DNA of 64,000 nt from Oceanobacillus arenosus (GCF_003369575.1 NZ_PIOC01000003.1:124001-188000); one strand, 5' to 3'. Counted from the stretch's first letter, positions 1-8,994 are shown. Numbers and translations: made by a program. The notes: generated by a model from the sequence alone, not told the origin.

Positions 1-370
1 GCGACACATTCGGCCGTTTTTGTTGAAAGGTTTTAATAATTTTTGGTAAAAAGTGTGCTGTTACGCTAGGAAAGGTGGCAATTCGAATGGTTCCAGCGAC
101 AATTCCTTTTTCTGAAGAAACCTCTTGGTTCATTTTTTCAAGGCTAAGCAAAATATTTCTTATTTGGAATAGAACACGTTTTCCAATATCCGTTACGATT
201 AATTCTTTTCCTCGTTCCCGAACTAATAGAGTAACTCCTAATTCTGATTCCAATGATGAAATCGCATGGCTGACTGCTGGCTGCGACATATGCAATTCTT
301 TAGCCGCTTTTGTAAAACTTCCTTCATCAATAACCTTTACAAAGATTTCAAATTGAGTAATGGTCGGCAT
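1..370 (-). CDS. LysR-type transcriptional regulator, N-terminal part (cut by window edge)
   Basis: The reverse strand from 370 to the window edge encodes about 123 residues starting MPTITQFEIFVKVIDEG. The winged helix-turn-helix of LysR regulators is clear: SFTKAAKELHMSQPAVSHAI, then a wing with LGVTLLVRERGKELIVT and the long linker helix. At the edge the effector-binding domain has just begun (GTIRIATFPSVTAHFLPKI). LysR proteins usually bind DNA as tetramers and respond to a small metabolite. The gene is divergent from the MFS transporter at 679, so that gene is a likely target, although a repeat element now occupies most of the space between them. The effector cannot be predicted. Confidence 0.9.
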   Translation of the reverse strand, partial: MPTITQFEIFVKVIDEGSFTKAAKELHMSQPAVSHAISSLESELGVTLLVRERGKELIVTDIGKRVLFQIRNILLSLEKMNQEVSSEKGIVAGTIRIATFPSVTAHFLPKIIKTFQQKRPNVS

Positions 371-466
371 AACTAATTACTTATCTCCTTCATAAATAAC
401 ATCTATTTTATTTATTAGTAACAGTATTGTATCATAAAGGTTATGCCAATTATATGTTCGTAGTAA

Positions 467-620
467 TTTATCCCGCATGTAACGGGGAGTAAGGCCCTCA
501 CCTTAAAAGTCGAGGATGCAAGAAGTTTAAGTGAGACAAACTCCCCGTAAATGCCCGATTCTGTTCAACTAACAATCAGTGGGGGATGGAACCCCCCCAC
601 TGATTGAAGTTTCACTTTAT
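467..620 (+). repeat. Structured dispersed repeat, copy A (MITE-like, two hairpins)
   Basis: A 154-bp non-coding unit begins TTTATCCCG and ends CACTTTAT. Outer stem ACGGGGAGT (482-490) pairs perfectly with ACTCCCCGT (540-548) and encloses an inner stem 497-507/526-535. A second hairpin pairs AATCAGTGGGGG (574-585) with CCCCCACTGATT (594-605). Copies B (9410-9463) and C (32873-33032) share its ends and linker CCCGATTCTGTTCAACTAAC, but C has different, still-paired stems. It sits between the divergent LysR and MFS genes. A TTTAT flanks each end. The family name is unknown to me. Confidence 0.8.
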
Positions 621-678
621 TAAAAGTTGCTACAACCCTTATTAGTATGGGCAAAAATAAAAAGGAGTGGTTAGAAAA

Positions 679-1890
679 GTGACACGACCAAAGTTATGGA
701 CAAAAGACTTTATTATGGTTTGTTTAACAAACTTATTTCTTAGTATGAACTTTTATTTACTCATGGTTATTTTCTCTGAATATGCAGTAAAGAAGTTTGA
801 TGCACCTGCAAGTCTGGCAGGACTTGCTTCAAGTATTTTTATTCTCGGAACCCTCTGTTCCCGCCCGTTAGCTGGGAAATATCTTGATGTCATCGGCAGA
901 AGAAAACTGCTGTACTCATCGATCGCTGTGTTTATCGTAACGACGCTTCTTTACTTAGTAATCAACAATTTAGCGCTATTATTAGTGAACCGTTTTATTC
1001 ATGGTGCAGCATTAGGAGTTGCCGCTACAGTTATAGCCACCGTTATGACAAGCTCGATTCCACGCGAGCGAGGTGGCGAAGGAATTGGTTATTTTTCTAT
1101 GAGTGTGACCATTGCTACAGCAGTTGGTCCATTTCTCGCTTTACTAATTGTTCAGCATTCAGGCTATAACATGGCCTTTTTAATGTGCGTCTTTTTCGCC
1201 GTTATTGGAATGGTACTCGCGTTAGCTTTGAAGGTAGATAATGTAAAAATATCGAAAGAGCAAGCGGAGAGCTTAAAAGGATTTAGACTTAGTGATTTCT
1301 TTGAATTTAGTGGCATTTCCATGGCGATATTGATGGTTATATTAGGATTTGCTTATTCAAGTGTAATGACATTTATATCTTCCTATGCAAATGAAGTGAA
1401 TTTGACAGAAGCCGCAAGTTTCTTCTTTCTCGTATATGCTGTGTTCCTGTTAGCATCCAGACCCTTTACAGGAAAACGGTTTGATATAAAAGGGGAAAAT
1501 TCAGTTGTTTATCCATGTATGTTTTTATTTTTAATCGGATTACTTATCCTTAGTCAAGCCCAGCATGGCATCATTCTTTTACTATCAGGAGCTTTGATTG
1601 GGATTGGATATGGTACCACAATGTCTTGCATTCAAACCATTATGGTTAAGAAAGCACCGCCACATCGCATCGGCTTAGCGAATTCAACTTTCTTTGTTTC
1701 ATTTGATTTAGGTATGGGTGTTGGGCCATTCGTATTAGGATCTGTGCTTCCGGCATTAGGCTTTAAAGGAATGTACGTAAGCATGGCTGTGCTTGTTCTC
1801 CTTTGTATTATTTATTACTTCTTAGCACACGGAAAAAAAGTCAAGCTTTTGCAAAAGAGTGTACAAACCGAACAGCAAACTGTCGAATGA
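679..1890 (+). CDS. MFS transporter
   Basis: A 403-residue major facilitator protein with about 12 hydrophobic helices and no signal peptide, located in the cytoplasmic membrane. The loop after helix 2 carries a typical MFS signature (RPLAGKYLDVIGRRKLL), repeated in degenerate form in the second half (RPFTGKRFDIKGEN). The start is chosen at GTG 679: the Shine-Dalgarno AAAGGAG lies at 661-667, so an upstream in-frame GTG at 667 would overlap it. It is a single gene followed by a terminator. The substrate is unknown; its divergent LysR neighbour suggests inducible export or uptake of a small molecule. Confidence 0.88.
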   Translation: MTRPKLWTKDFIMVCLTNLFLSMNFYLLMVIFSEYAVKKFDAPASLAGLASSIFILGTLCSRPLAGKYLDVIGRRKLLYSSIAVFIVTTLLYLVINNLALLLVNRFIHGAALGVAATVIATVMTSSIPRERGGEGIGYFSMSVTIATAVGPFLALLIVQHSGYNMAFLMCVFFAVIGMVLALALKVDNVKISKEQAESLKGFRLSDFFEFSGISMAILMVILGFAYSSVMTFISSYANEVNLTEAASFFFLVYAVFLLASRPFTGKRFDIKGENSVVYPCMFLFLIGLLILSQAQHGIILLLSGALIGIGYGTTMSCIQTIMVKKAPPHRIGLANSTFFVSFDLGMGVGPFVLGSVLPALGFKGMYVSMAVLVLLCIIYYFLAHGKKVKLLQKSVQTEQQTVE

Positions 1891-1920
1891 TAGAAGGTAA
1901 ATTTAAGAACATTCTTAGAA

Positions 1921-1972
1921 AGGCTGTCTAAACAAGTGGGTCATCCGCTTCTTAGACAGTCTTTTTCTTTTT
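1921..1972 (+). terminator. Rho-independent terminator after the MFS gene
   Basis: The inverted repeat GGCTGTCTAA / TTAGACAGTC is followed by a T-rich run, 30 bases after the MFS stop codon. Confidence 0.85.
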
Positions 1973-2143
1973 TCAATATAGAGCTAATTTTAATAGTTCT
2001 ATATACCTTACAATTAAGATATTTTTAGTTCTAATTAAATACAAGTATTTCCAAGTTGATACTATAATCCTACATTTCCATATAATTTTATAGTATAATA
2101 GTCATGGTATTTATTACTAATATTACTAAGGAGAGAAAATAAA

Positions 2144-2857
2144 TTGACATTTAGTTGGAAAAGTAAAAAACTATGGGTACTTGTAATTGTTATTATATTA
2201 TTATTTATATTCTTAATAAGTACTACAAGCACAGCGAAACAGAAGGATACAGAGATTGATTCAAAGAACGAGGAATTAACTGATTTAAAAAAGGAACTAA
2301 AAGAGAATGAAAAAACAATTGCTGACATGGACTCTAAAATAGTGACATTAGAGGAAAGGGTGGCTGAGGCTAAGCCTTGGTTCGACTTGTCAGAGAAAGA
2401 ACAACAAAGAAAAATAGAGGAAGAAAAGGCTAAAGAAGAGGCAGAAAAGGCTGCTGCTCAAGCAGAAGCAAAGAAAAAGGAAGAAGAGGAAGCTAAGAAG
2501 ATAGCAGAAGCTGAGAAAAAGGCAGAAGAAGAAGCTAAAAAGGGATATGAAACAGGAATTACTTTTGATCAACTAGCTAGAACTCCTGATGATTATATCG
2601 GTAAAAAAGTTAAATTCTATGGTAAAGTAGTACAAGTTATTGAAGATGATATTTCAACGCAAATACGATTTGCAGTGGATGATAATTATGATACTATCCT
2701 ATTAGGTGAATTTGACTCAAGTATTGTGGAATCTAGAATTCTAGAAGATGACTACATTACAATTATGGGCTTATCAGGTGGATTAATATCTTACGAATCT
2801 ACAATGGGCGGGAACATCACGATTCCAAGTGTACTTATTGAGAAAGTGGAGCAATAG
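2144..2857 (+). CDS. Membrane-anchored coiled-coil protein with C-terminal OB-like domain
   Basis: A 237-residue protein from a TTG start with SD AAGGAG ten bases upstream. Residues about 9-26 form one transmembrane segment (VLVIVIILLFIFLISTT). Residues 30-140 are a charged Glu/Lys/Ala-rich coiled coil. The last 100 residues (from ITFDQLARTPDDYIGKKVKF) look like a small beta-barrel/OB-like domain of the kind annotated 'toxin regulator' or tRNA-anti-like in Bacillus proteins. It is probably displayed outside the membrane as an anchored rod with a ligand-binding tip. It is monocistronic and has its own terminator. The function is not known, and the domain call is from general pattern recognition only. 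Confidence 0.75.
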   Translation: MTFSWKSKKLWVLVIVIILLFIFLISTTSTAKQKDTEIDSKNEELTDLKKELKENEKTIADMDSKIVTLEERVAEAKPWFDLSEKEQQRKIEEEKAKEEAEKAAAQAEAKKKEEEEAKKIAEAEKKAEEEAKKGYETGITFDQLARTPDDYIGKKVKFYGKVVQVIEDDISTQIRFAVDDNYDTILLGEFDSSIVESRILEDDYITIMGLSGGLISYESTMGGNITIPSVLIEKVEQ

Positions 2858-2880
2858 AATACTTATAATATGGAATGTAT

Positions 2881-2916
2881 GAGGAAAAGGACGAGATCTG
2901 TCTTTTTCCTCATTTT
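2881..2916 (+). terminator. Terminator after the coiled-coil protein gene
   Basis: GAGGAAAAGGAC pairs with GTCTTTTTCCTC around a short loop, followed by ATTTTG, 24 bases after the stop codon. Confidence 0.75.
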
Positions 2917-3243
2917 GATTACTGTGAATGGATTTTACTTATCTGGTGTGAGTTTAGAATGTTGCAATGGAGAGATTCATAGTACTGCACTTATTAAATC
3001 TAAAATATAATAGGATGCCATCGGGGGACCGAGGGATAGATACCATAACCGCAATACATTTAATTCAATGGTAGATAATGTACCCGTACCTTTGTCCTGT
3101 CCCCCTTTTTATCCACTCTATTCGACAAAAGGAGCTAAAACCACTTGGAGGTAAATCTGTCGCTCTTTCAAACTGCGTAGTAGGGGTCTGACCCCAAAAT
3201 CCTTTTTTCAGACAAGCACCTAGCTCTAAAGTAAATTCCCCAT
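2917..3243. other. Intergenic stretch with dispersed-repeat debris
   Basis: No gene is supported here. It holds fragments common in the non-coding DNA of this window: a GGGGTCTGACCCC palindrome (3183-3195), a run of CTGTCCCCCTTTTT, and a block at 3096-3142 that recurs at 63921-63965 (shared core CTATTCGRCAAAAGG). Confidence 0.6.
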
Positions 3244-3298
3244 AAAAAAACTGCACCAACAATTGTTCGATCGTGTCCATCAATTGGAGGTGCAGTTC
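3244..3298 (-). terminator. Terminator of sugar locus 1
   Basis: AACTGCACC (3249-3257) pairs with GGTGCAGTT (3289-3297), with an inner CAATTG pair. On the reverse strand the hairpin runs into seven Ts. It lies directly after the stop codon of the Gfo/Idh gene at 3302. A half copy of the same sequence stands at 38539-38556. Confidence 0.85.
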
Positions 3299-3301
3299 AC
3301 C

Positions 3302-4438
3302 CTATACGTTTATTTGAGTTTTCGAGTTGTTTATCTGTTTTTGCAAATGTTCGTGGAATAAATCCTCGTCTATCGGCAGATTTACCCAATTATCCGTCCA
3401 TGTTGATAATAGCATAGAATTGGAAAGCATGAGACTCTTAATTCCCTCTTCTCCAGAAGCAATTAGCTCTGTCCCATTCGCAATGGCATCAACCCAATTC
3501 GTAATGATGCCATCCCAATTATGTGCGTCCGTATCACCTTCAACTGGAATATCAATTTTTCTAATTTCCGGCTGATCAAAGCTGTTGCCCTTGAAGGTTT
3601 TGCTAAATTCTGACGCCGGCACACTCAATCGCCAAAGAGTGATTTTGCCATCCTCTACTACAATTTTTCCAAGGTCACCATTTATTTCCAATCGATTCGT
3701 TCCCGGGGCTTCTCCTGTTGACGTTACAAAAAGCCCTGTCGCCCCATTTTCATATTCCACATAGGCCGTTACGTCATCTTCCACTTCAATATTATGGTAT
3801 TTACCGAATTTGCAAAAAGCTCGTACCCGTTTCGGCATCATTCCGATCACCCATTGCCAAAGGTCTAGCTGATGGGGATCCTGATTGATAAGTACCCCAC
3901 CCCCTTCACCTGCCCATGTAGCACGCCAGCCTGCGGAATCATAGTAGCTTTGTGCACGGAACCAATTCGTGATGATCCAAGTGGTTCTTGTGATTTCACC
4001 CAGTTCTCCGGAGGAAATTAACTCCCTTAACTTGATAAACAAAGGGTTTAATCGTTGATTGAACATCATACTAAACACTTTCCCAGAAGCAACAGCTGCT
4101 TCGTTCATGAGACGTACTTCCTTCGTATAAACCCCTGCAGGCTTCTCAACTAATACATGTAAATCATGTTTGAATGCTTGGATCGCAATTTCAGTATGGA
4201 AAGGATGCGGCGTAGCAATGATAACGCCATCAATCATATTCGAATTAAAAAATTGTTCTTCATCTGTAAATAGCTTGACATTCTCACCTAAATTCTCTTT
4301 CACCCATTGCTCCTTATCCTGATTTCTATCATATACCGCCGTCAACTCTGCTCCCGGTATAGCATTATTTGCTAAACTAACTGCATGCCTACAACCAATA
4401 AATCCAAGTCCAATTATCCCAATGCGCACCTTATTCAT
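3302..4438 (-). CDS. Gfo/Idh/MocA family oxidoreductase (locus 1, distal)
   Basis: A 378-residue NAD(P)-dependent sugar or polyol dehydrogenase. It has an N-terminal Rossmann fold with GIIGLGFIGCRHA at residue 7, the family's catalytic EKPAG loop near residue 97, and a C-terminal alpha/beta dimerisation domain with GGGVLINQDPHQLDLWQW, whose His is typical of the active site. The RBS GGAGG stands upstream of ATG. It is the last gene of the leftward set AraC, GPH, Gfo/Idh, VOC, Gfo/Idh and is followed at once by a strong terminator. The substrate is unknown; the symporter in the operon suggests a sugar, uronate or cyclitol taken up by cation symport. Confidence 0.88.
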   Translation of the reverse strand: MNKVRIGIIGLGFIGCRHAVSLANNAIPGAELTAVYDRNQDKEQWVKENLGENVKLFTDEEQFFNSNMIDGVIIATPHPFHTEIAIQAFKHDLHVLVEKPAGVYTKEVRLMNEAAVASGKVFSMMFNQRLNPLFIKLRELISSGELGEITRTTWIITNWFRAQSYYDSAGWRATWAGEGGGVLINQDPHQLDLWQWVIGMMPKRVRAFCKFGKYHNIEVEDDVTAYVEYENGATGLFVTSTGEAPGTNRLEINGDLGKIVVEDGKITLWRLSVPASEFSKTFKGNSFDQPEIRKIDIPVEGDTDAHNWDGIITNWVDAIANGTELIASGEEGIKSLMLSNSMLLSTWTDNWVNLPIDEDLFHEHLQKQINNSKTQINV

Positions 4439-4452
4439 CTTGTAATACCTCC

Positions 4453-5241
4453 TTAAATTTCCTGTAAATTCTTACGGTCCACTAATTCGATTTTTTCCCC
4501 GTCCGGACCGCTAAATTTCGCAGTCAGTCCACCACCGAACGCAGCTGTTTTCGGGTAATCAGGATCAAATTCAACGCCTTGTTTTGTCAGTTTCTCTGTC
4601 ATGGCATTCACATCATCAACTCGAAGCGCGATGTGTAAAATACGATCTCCTTCAACCTTTGACTTTCCTAAATGCATCAATTCTAGATTCTCCAATCCCT
4701 TATGAAGATGGGAGAAGGTTACATCGTAATCTTCCACATACTTACGGCTTAAAGAATTCATGGAAATATGCTGCGTATAAAATTGTTCAGATGCTTCTAA
4801 GTCATCCGCTAGAATCGAAATATGGTCAAAGTCTCGGATGTCCCCATCTACTATAGTAGGAATACGTAATGTACTTTCCCGTTCAATCAGCTCTACTTTA
4901 ACGCCACTAGGATCTGCTACAAAACAAATTTTTCCATTTCCGGATGCAGCCTTTTTAGGTGCCTCTATAGAACTGTAACCTGCTTGAATAAGCCTTTGGT
5001 AATCCTCATCAATACTGTCTGACATAAACGCAACATGCTCATAGCCGAATTTTGGCGCCTTATCTCCCAAATCGACAATCTCTATCATTCCATTTGCAAT
5101 TTGTAAATACACCAACCGGACAGGAACTCCTGGTACGGAATAATCAAATACATTCTTAGCACCCAAATACTTTTCGTAAAAATCAACTGTCTTTTCGGCA
5201 TCCCGCACAAACATTCCTACATGATTAAGTTCATAGATCAT
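4453..5241 (-). CDS. VOC-superfamily protein, two glyoxalase/dioxygenase-like domains
   Basis: A 262-residue cytosolic protein with two tandem vicinal-oxygen-chelate modules. The first begins ELNHVGMFVRDAEKTVDFYE (residues 4-23) and the second FDHISILADDLEASEQFYTQ (about 138-157). Each carries metal-binding-type His/Glu positions (for example NHVG, LMHLGK, KIELVDR). This two-module architecture is shared by glyoxalase-like isomerases, extradiol dioxygenases and some sugar-modifying enzymes. It lies 14 bases after one Gfo/Idh gene's start region and 21 bases before another, so it belongs to the operon. In this setting an isomerase/epimerase or lyase step on an oxidised sugar is more likely than aromatic ring cleavage. 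That is inference. Confidence 0.82.
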   Translation of the reverse strand: MIYELNHVGMFVRDAEKTVDFYEKYLGAKNVFDYSVPGVPVRLVYLQIANGMIEIVDLGDKAPKFGYEHVAFMSDSIDEDYQRLIQAGYSSIEAPKKAASGNGKICFVADPSGVKVELIERESTLRIPTIVDGDIRDFDHISILADDLEASEQFYTQHISMNSLSRKYVEDYDVTFSHLHKGLENLELMHLGKSKVEGDRILHIALRVDDVNAMTEKLTKQGVEFDPDYPKTAAFGGGLTAKFSGPDGEKIELVDRKNLQEI

Positions 5242-5262
5242 AATCTTTATCTCTCCCTTATA

Positions 5263-6441
5263 TTAACTATTTATTTTTGAAAAAACCTCAATTCTGCTCC
5301 CTGAGGCAGCAGATAGATAAGAAGAATAAATCACTTCCACCACTTCACGTGCTAATGGAAGTCCGGATAGTGGTTCTCTATCCTCTACGATACATTCCAT
5401 AAAATCCTGTATTTCGTGATGATATCCCTTTTCCCATTCATCATCAATACTCGCATAATTCCAACCTGCTTTGGTCGCTAATTTTTCTGTAATAAATTCA
5501 TTTCCGAATACATTCTCGTCTGGCGCATACGTCATAAGAGAATCGTTCTGGTTCATATTGCATTTGAGTACGGAGTTAGAAGTGTGAATTTCAACGACAT
5601 TTTTTACTCCTCCCAGTACTTCGAAAGAGGCCGTGACAATTGCTTTTGTTCCATCTGTAAATGTCAATATGCTGCTCGCCCAGGTTTCGACATCGACCCA
5701 ATCTGCTACTAACCATGGGTCCAAGTTATTTCTCATAAATCCAAGTTCCGTTGAAACGGATTTAACGTGAATAGGTACACCATATTTTCGCTTTCCCTCT
5801 TCATGCTTCAGGTGAATCGCAGCTGCTACCGGGTGTGCCCCCAAAAGGAGTAATGAACCCCCTCCAGAAGTTTCCACTCTCTTCGATGCTTTCGCATGCG
5901 AACCGCTGTGACTTTGCTCAGCCCGAATATCAAGGATCGTGCCTCCCGATTCCCATAACAACCGCTTAGCTTTAGAGATAACAGGTGCATACACCCAGTT
6001 TTCAGCATACATAAACTTAACCTCGTTTTCCCCCACTGCTCGAAAAACGTCATCAGATGATTTCATTACCTCTTGTAGAGCGCGAACCGCATATGCCTCA
6101 TCACTAACATTTGATTGACTTGGTTTTTCAAAGAATCCTGTCAACGGCTTTTCACAAATAATATGTTTTTTAGAGCGTGCCGCAGCGATAGCTAGTGTTG
6201 CATGCTGATGATTCGGAACACACAAGTCTACAACATCGATATCAGGATTGGCTAATAATTCTTCCACACTTTGGTATACTTGTGGAATGTTATGTTCAGC
6301 AGCAAATTTTACTGCATTTTCCTGATTATGTGACGTAACGGCAATAACTTGAACATCAATTCCACGTACTTGCTTGTACGACTTCATATGGAACGCAGCT
6401 GCAAACCCACTTCCAATCATTCCAACTCGAACTTTTTTCAT
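5263..6441 (-). CDS. Gfo/Idh/MocA family oxidoreductase (locus 1, proximal)
   Basis: A 392-residue Rossmann-fold dehydrogenase starting MKKVRVGMIGSGFAAAFH. The reading frame is open to 6471, but the AAGGAGG stands at 6457-6463, so ATG 6441 is the better start. The nucleotide motif GMIGSGFA and catalytic EKPLTG are present. After EKP there is an insertion of about 40 residues (GFFEKPSQSNVSDEAYAVRA and following) not seen in the other four Gfo/Idh enzymes of the window, so this is a distinct subfamily. The C-terminal half has the GGGSLLLLGAHPVAAAIHL active-site helix. It lies in the operon between the GPH symporter and the VOC protein. Confidence 0.86.
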   Translation of the reverse strand: MKKVRVGMIGSGFAAAFHMKSYKQVRGIDVQVIAVTSHNQENAVKFAAEHNIPQVYQSVEELLANPDIDVVDLCVPNHQHATLAIAAARSKKHIICEKPLTGFFEKPSQSNVSDEAYAVRALQEVMKSSDDVFRAVGENEVKFMYAENWVYAPVISKAKRLLWESGGTILDIRAEQSHSGSHAKASKRVETSGGGSLLLLGAHPVAAAIHLKHEEGKRKYGVPIHVKSVSTELGFMRNNLDPWLVADWVDVETWASSILTFTDGTKAIVTASFEVLGGVKNVVEIHTSNSVLKCNMNQNDSLMTYAPDENVFGNEFITEKLATKAGWNYASIDDEWEKGYHHEIQDFMECIVEDREPLSGLPLAREVVEVIYSSYLSAASGSRIEVFSKINS

Positions 6442-6531
6442 GGAATCTTTCGCCCCCTCCTTTTCCACCATAGTAAATCAGTATTGAATTTAATCTAACG
6501 CATACCACCATTCATGAATACATTGCGATCA

Positions 6532-7932
6532 TCATATGGCGTCAACACTCTCGTCGGATTGTTTCAATACTGAATCCCTTCTCTCCCCAAGAGTTTTATA
6601 CATTTCATCAGTCTTTTTATTATTTAGGTTAAAAATCAATCCAACACCAATAAGAATAAATACAAATGCAATTATCGGCACTAAGATATAAATTCTTACG
6701 ATATTTTCAGCTACTTCTACTGTTTGTGATTGTGCTCCTGTTACAAATCCTGCTAGTCCAAGTCCATAGCTAGATATAGCAGCACCAAACCCCATTCCTA
6801 ATTTTCTAGAGAAAGAGTATATAGAATACAAAGTTCCATCATAACGTTTTCCAGATTGAAGTTCTGTATAATCCAAACAGTCCGTTACTAATGCCCAAAC
6901 CATCATTGTAAATACGAATGAACCAATAGTCGCGATATTGTACAATGCAATGAAAACGTAAACATTTTCGGCGAAAAAGAATAAAAGTGAACTTGTTGCT
7001 ATTAAGCTAAATGCAGCAGAGATAATGACTAATTTCTTTTTTCCAAACTTTGCTACAAGTTTTGGAACACAGGCAAATAATATCAGCGTAATTATGATAC
7101 TGGCAACCGAGTTAATTCCAAAGGCACCTGGCATTTTATAATATTCCGCAAAAACAATTGCGGCAAATTGGCTTGCACCACCAAGGATTGCTAGTGCTCC
7201 GATTGAAGCAACCATTATCCCAATTAAGGGTCTATTTTTCATTGCTGCTTTTAATGCATCCTTTAACTTATAATCAGACTTTGCACCATCAGGCTTATCA
7301 TCACGAATACGTTCTATCGTTAATGTGGTTAGTCCTTTATAAGATAAAAGAGAAAATGCAGCAAATACAATCGCTACTATAAGGAAAGCACCAGGTATTA
7401 CATTTCTATCCGAATCGTAAACAAATAATGGGACAAAGGCAAGAAATCCAAACGCAACTATATACCCACCAAGTGCACGAGCTCGCGATAGTTTTGTACG
7501 TTCAATAGGGTCATCCGAAATAACTGCAGCAAGAGATCCATAAGGAATGGAGTCAGCAGTGTAAGCAATTCCAAAAAAGATATAAACAGCAACAACCCAG
7601 ATATGAATTAAAGTTGAATTCAAGTTAGATACATCAACAAACGATAGTATCAGAGAAGCAGCCAATAACCATTTTGAAATACTAATATACGGAAGAAACT
7701 TATCACCGCTTTTACCAATTTTCCAACGGTCTGGAATTGTCCCCATAATTACATCGGTAAAAGCATCGAAAATACGAGCCACCAAAAATAACGTACCCAT
7801 AAAATAAGGGCTGACACCTAATACATAAATGCAAAAGACTAGGAAAAATGCACCAATATATTGGTTAACCAAACCTCCACCGATATCTCCTAACATATAA
7901 CCAATTTGATCTCTAGCACCAAACTTTTTCAC
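6532..7932 (-). CDS. GPH (MelB-type) sugar:cation symporter, locus 1
   Basis: A 466-residue membrane protein with about 12 helices and the glycoside-pentoside-hexuronide symporter signature IFDAFTDVIMGTIPDRW near residue 60. The start is GTG 7932 (MKKFGARDQIGYMLGDIGGG): GGAGG lies seven bases upstream, whereas the GTG at 7938 would abut it. The paralogue at 51281 begins at the equivalent residue. It is very similar to that protein over its whole length, including LARAR/RTKLSRARA and the YTELQSGKRYDGTLYS motif. It imports the substrate of this locus with H+ or Na+. Two cre-like sequences stand upstream. Confidence 0.92.
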   Translation of the reverse strand: MKKFGARDQIGYMLGDIGGGLVNQYIGAFFLVFCIYVLGVSPYFMGTLFLVARIFDAFTDVIMGTIPDRWKIGKSGDKFLPYISISKWLLAASLILSFVDVSNLNSTLIHIWVVAVYIFFGIAYTADSIPYGSLAAVISDDPIERTKLSRARALGGYIVAFGFLAFVPLFVYDSDRNVIPGAFLIVAIVFAAFSLLSYKGLTTLTIERIRDDKPDGAKSDYKLKDALKAAMKNRPLIGIMVASIGALAILGGASQFAAIVFAEYYKMPGAFGINSVASIIITLILFACVPKLVAKFGKKKLVIISAAFSLIATSSLLFFFAENVYVFIALYNIATIGSFVFTMMVWALVTDCLDYTELQSGKRYDGTLYSIYSFSRKLGMGFGAAISSYGLGLAGFVTGAQSQTVEVAENIVRIYILVPIIAFVFILIGVGLIFNLNNKKTDEMYKTLGERRDSVLKQSDESVDAI

Positions 7933-8018
7933 GACCACCCCTCCAATTAATTTAAAGATAAGTTGATAAACTCCTTTAATGCTTTTAAAGCTAGGGGTAC
8001 TTTCTTCCCTCCCTTTTG

Positions 8019-8031
8019 TGAACCGCTTTCA
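8019..8031 (-). promoter_or_regulatory. cre-like / AraC-site candidate upstream of the GPH gene
   Basis: TGAACCGCTTTCA (reverse strand TGAAAGCGGTTCA) is close to a catabolite-responsive element but one base short. The string CGCTTTCATAT also occurs upstream of the paralogous GPH gene at 51191-51201, so it may be an operator shared by the two cassettes. Confidence 0.4.
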
Positions 8032-8080
8032 TATCGATTGAAACTTCTATACTAAATAAAACTTGTTGTTAGGTTAGAAT

Positions 8081-8094
8081 TGTAAGCGCTTTAT
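8081..8094 (+). promoter_or_regulatory. cre-like site upstream of the GPH gene
   Basis: TGTAAGCGCTTTAT matches the CcpA consensus TGNAARCGNWWWCA except at the last two positions. It lies 150 bases before the GPH start. Confidence 0.5.
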
Positions 8095-8189
8095 TTAGTA
8101 CCTAAATATAGTATACAATGTTAACAAAAAAGGTTTTATAATATAATTGCGTTCTTTTTAATGGAAACTTGCACATTTCTTTTTCCAAA

Positions 8190-8220
8190 GAAAAAAGCAC
8201 ATAAACAAACTTATGCGCTT
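8190..8220 (-). terminator. Terminator after AraC regulator 1
   Basis: AGCACATAA and TTATGCGCT pair, with six Ts on the reverse strand. It lies just after the AraC stop codon, so the GPH gene may have its own promoter. Confidence 0.7.
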
Positions 8221-8244
8221 AAAATTTTTCCTTTTGGGTAAAAA

Positions 8245-8994
8245 TTAGTTATTCTTTTTTATCCTTTTAAATTCTACCGGAGTTATTCCTTCTATCTTTT
8301 TGAAAAGTGTAGAAAAATATTGGGAATTTCTAAAGCCAACCATAATCGAAATGTCAGTCATTGAAAGATTGGAGGATACCATTAGTTCTTTAGCTTTTTC
8401 TATTCTTTTATGATTTCGGTATTTACTAATGGTTGTTCCCTTTTCTTTTTTAAACTCACGCATTAAATGAGAAGGGTTAATATGTAATTCCCATGCTATT
8501 CCTTCAATTGAAATTTCCTCAGCAAAATTCAGCTCTAAATATTTTTCAGCCCTCTCTACTATGCTTAGGTTTTCACTTCTTGTTATTCGGATTGTTGGGT
8601 CAGTATATTCTTCTAGCATTTTCAAATGAATTTCTTCGAATTGAGAGCTGTTCTCTGCTTGTTCAATCATAATAGCATATTTTTCAGAAATTAAGTGGGT
8701 TTGAAATGGACTTAATCCTCCGTTTTCAGCTTCACAGCTGTATAGTGTATTAAGCGATAATATAATATTTTTATAGGCACGAACCTTATTTTCGACTCTT
8801 TTAAGAATGTTTAATTCATCTTTACCCAGTATTTCAAACATCAATTGCCCTTTTTCCTTTACGGTATCCAAATCACCTTGCTGTATACCACGCTGTAACT
8901 CTCTCCTTATTTTATGTTGAAATCTAATAAATTCAGGTGTAAGATCTTTAGAATTTAACTGTGCTTCTGGATTAGTATGACTCTGGACTTCCAT
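8245..8994 (-). CDS. AraC-family transcriptional regulator, locus 1
   Basis: A 249-residue protein starting MEVQSHTNPEA at ATG 8994. GGAAGGTG lies eight bases upstream, and the paralogue at 50340 also starts MEV; the longer frame to 9012 lacks an RBS. The C-terminal 100 residues hold the two helix-turn-helix motifs of AraC/XylS (ISIEGIAWELHINPSHLMRE and SMTDISIMVGFRNSQYFSTL). The N-terminal 150 residues are helical (YSCEAENGGLSPFQTHLISE), not a cupin, and match the paralogue closely. It resembles the YSIRK-type or 'helical sensor' AraC group. It probably controls the downstream GPH/Gfo-Idh operon. The ligand is unknown. Confidence 0.9.
   Translation of the reverse strand: MEVQSHTNPEAQLNSKDLTPEFIRFQHKIRRELQRGIQQGDLDTVKEKGQLMFEILGKDELNILKRVENKVRAYKNIILSLNTLYSCEAENGGLSPFQTHLISEKYAIMIEQAENSSQFEEIHLKMLEEYTDPTIRITRSENLSIVERAEKYLELNFAEEISIEGIAWELHINPSHLMREFKKEKGTTISKYRNHKRIEKAKELMVSSNLSMTDISIMVGFRNSQYFSTLFKKIEGITPVEFKRIKKNN

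Noticed and set aside
75-356. 93-codon forward frame
   Set aside because: Complete overlap with the LysR coding sequence on the reverse strand, whose protein motifs are clear.
3065-3283. 72-codon reverse frame starting MMDTIEQLLVQFFYGEF
   Set aside because: It runs through the terminator hairpin of locus 1 and through dispersed repeats, has no RBS and no recognisable domain.
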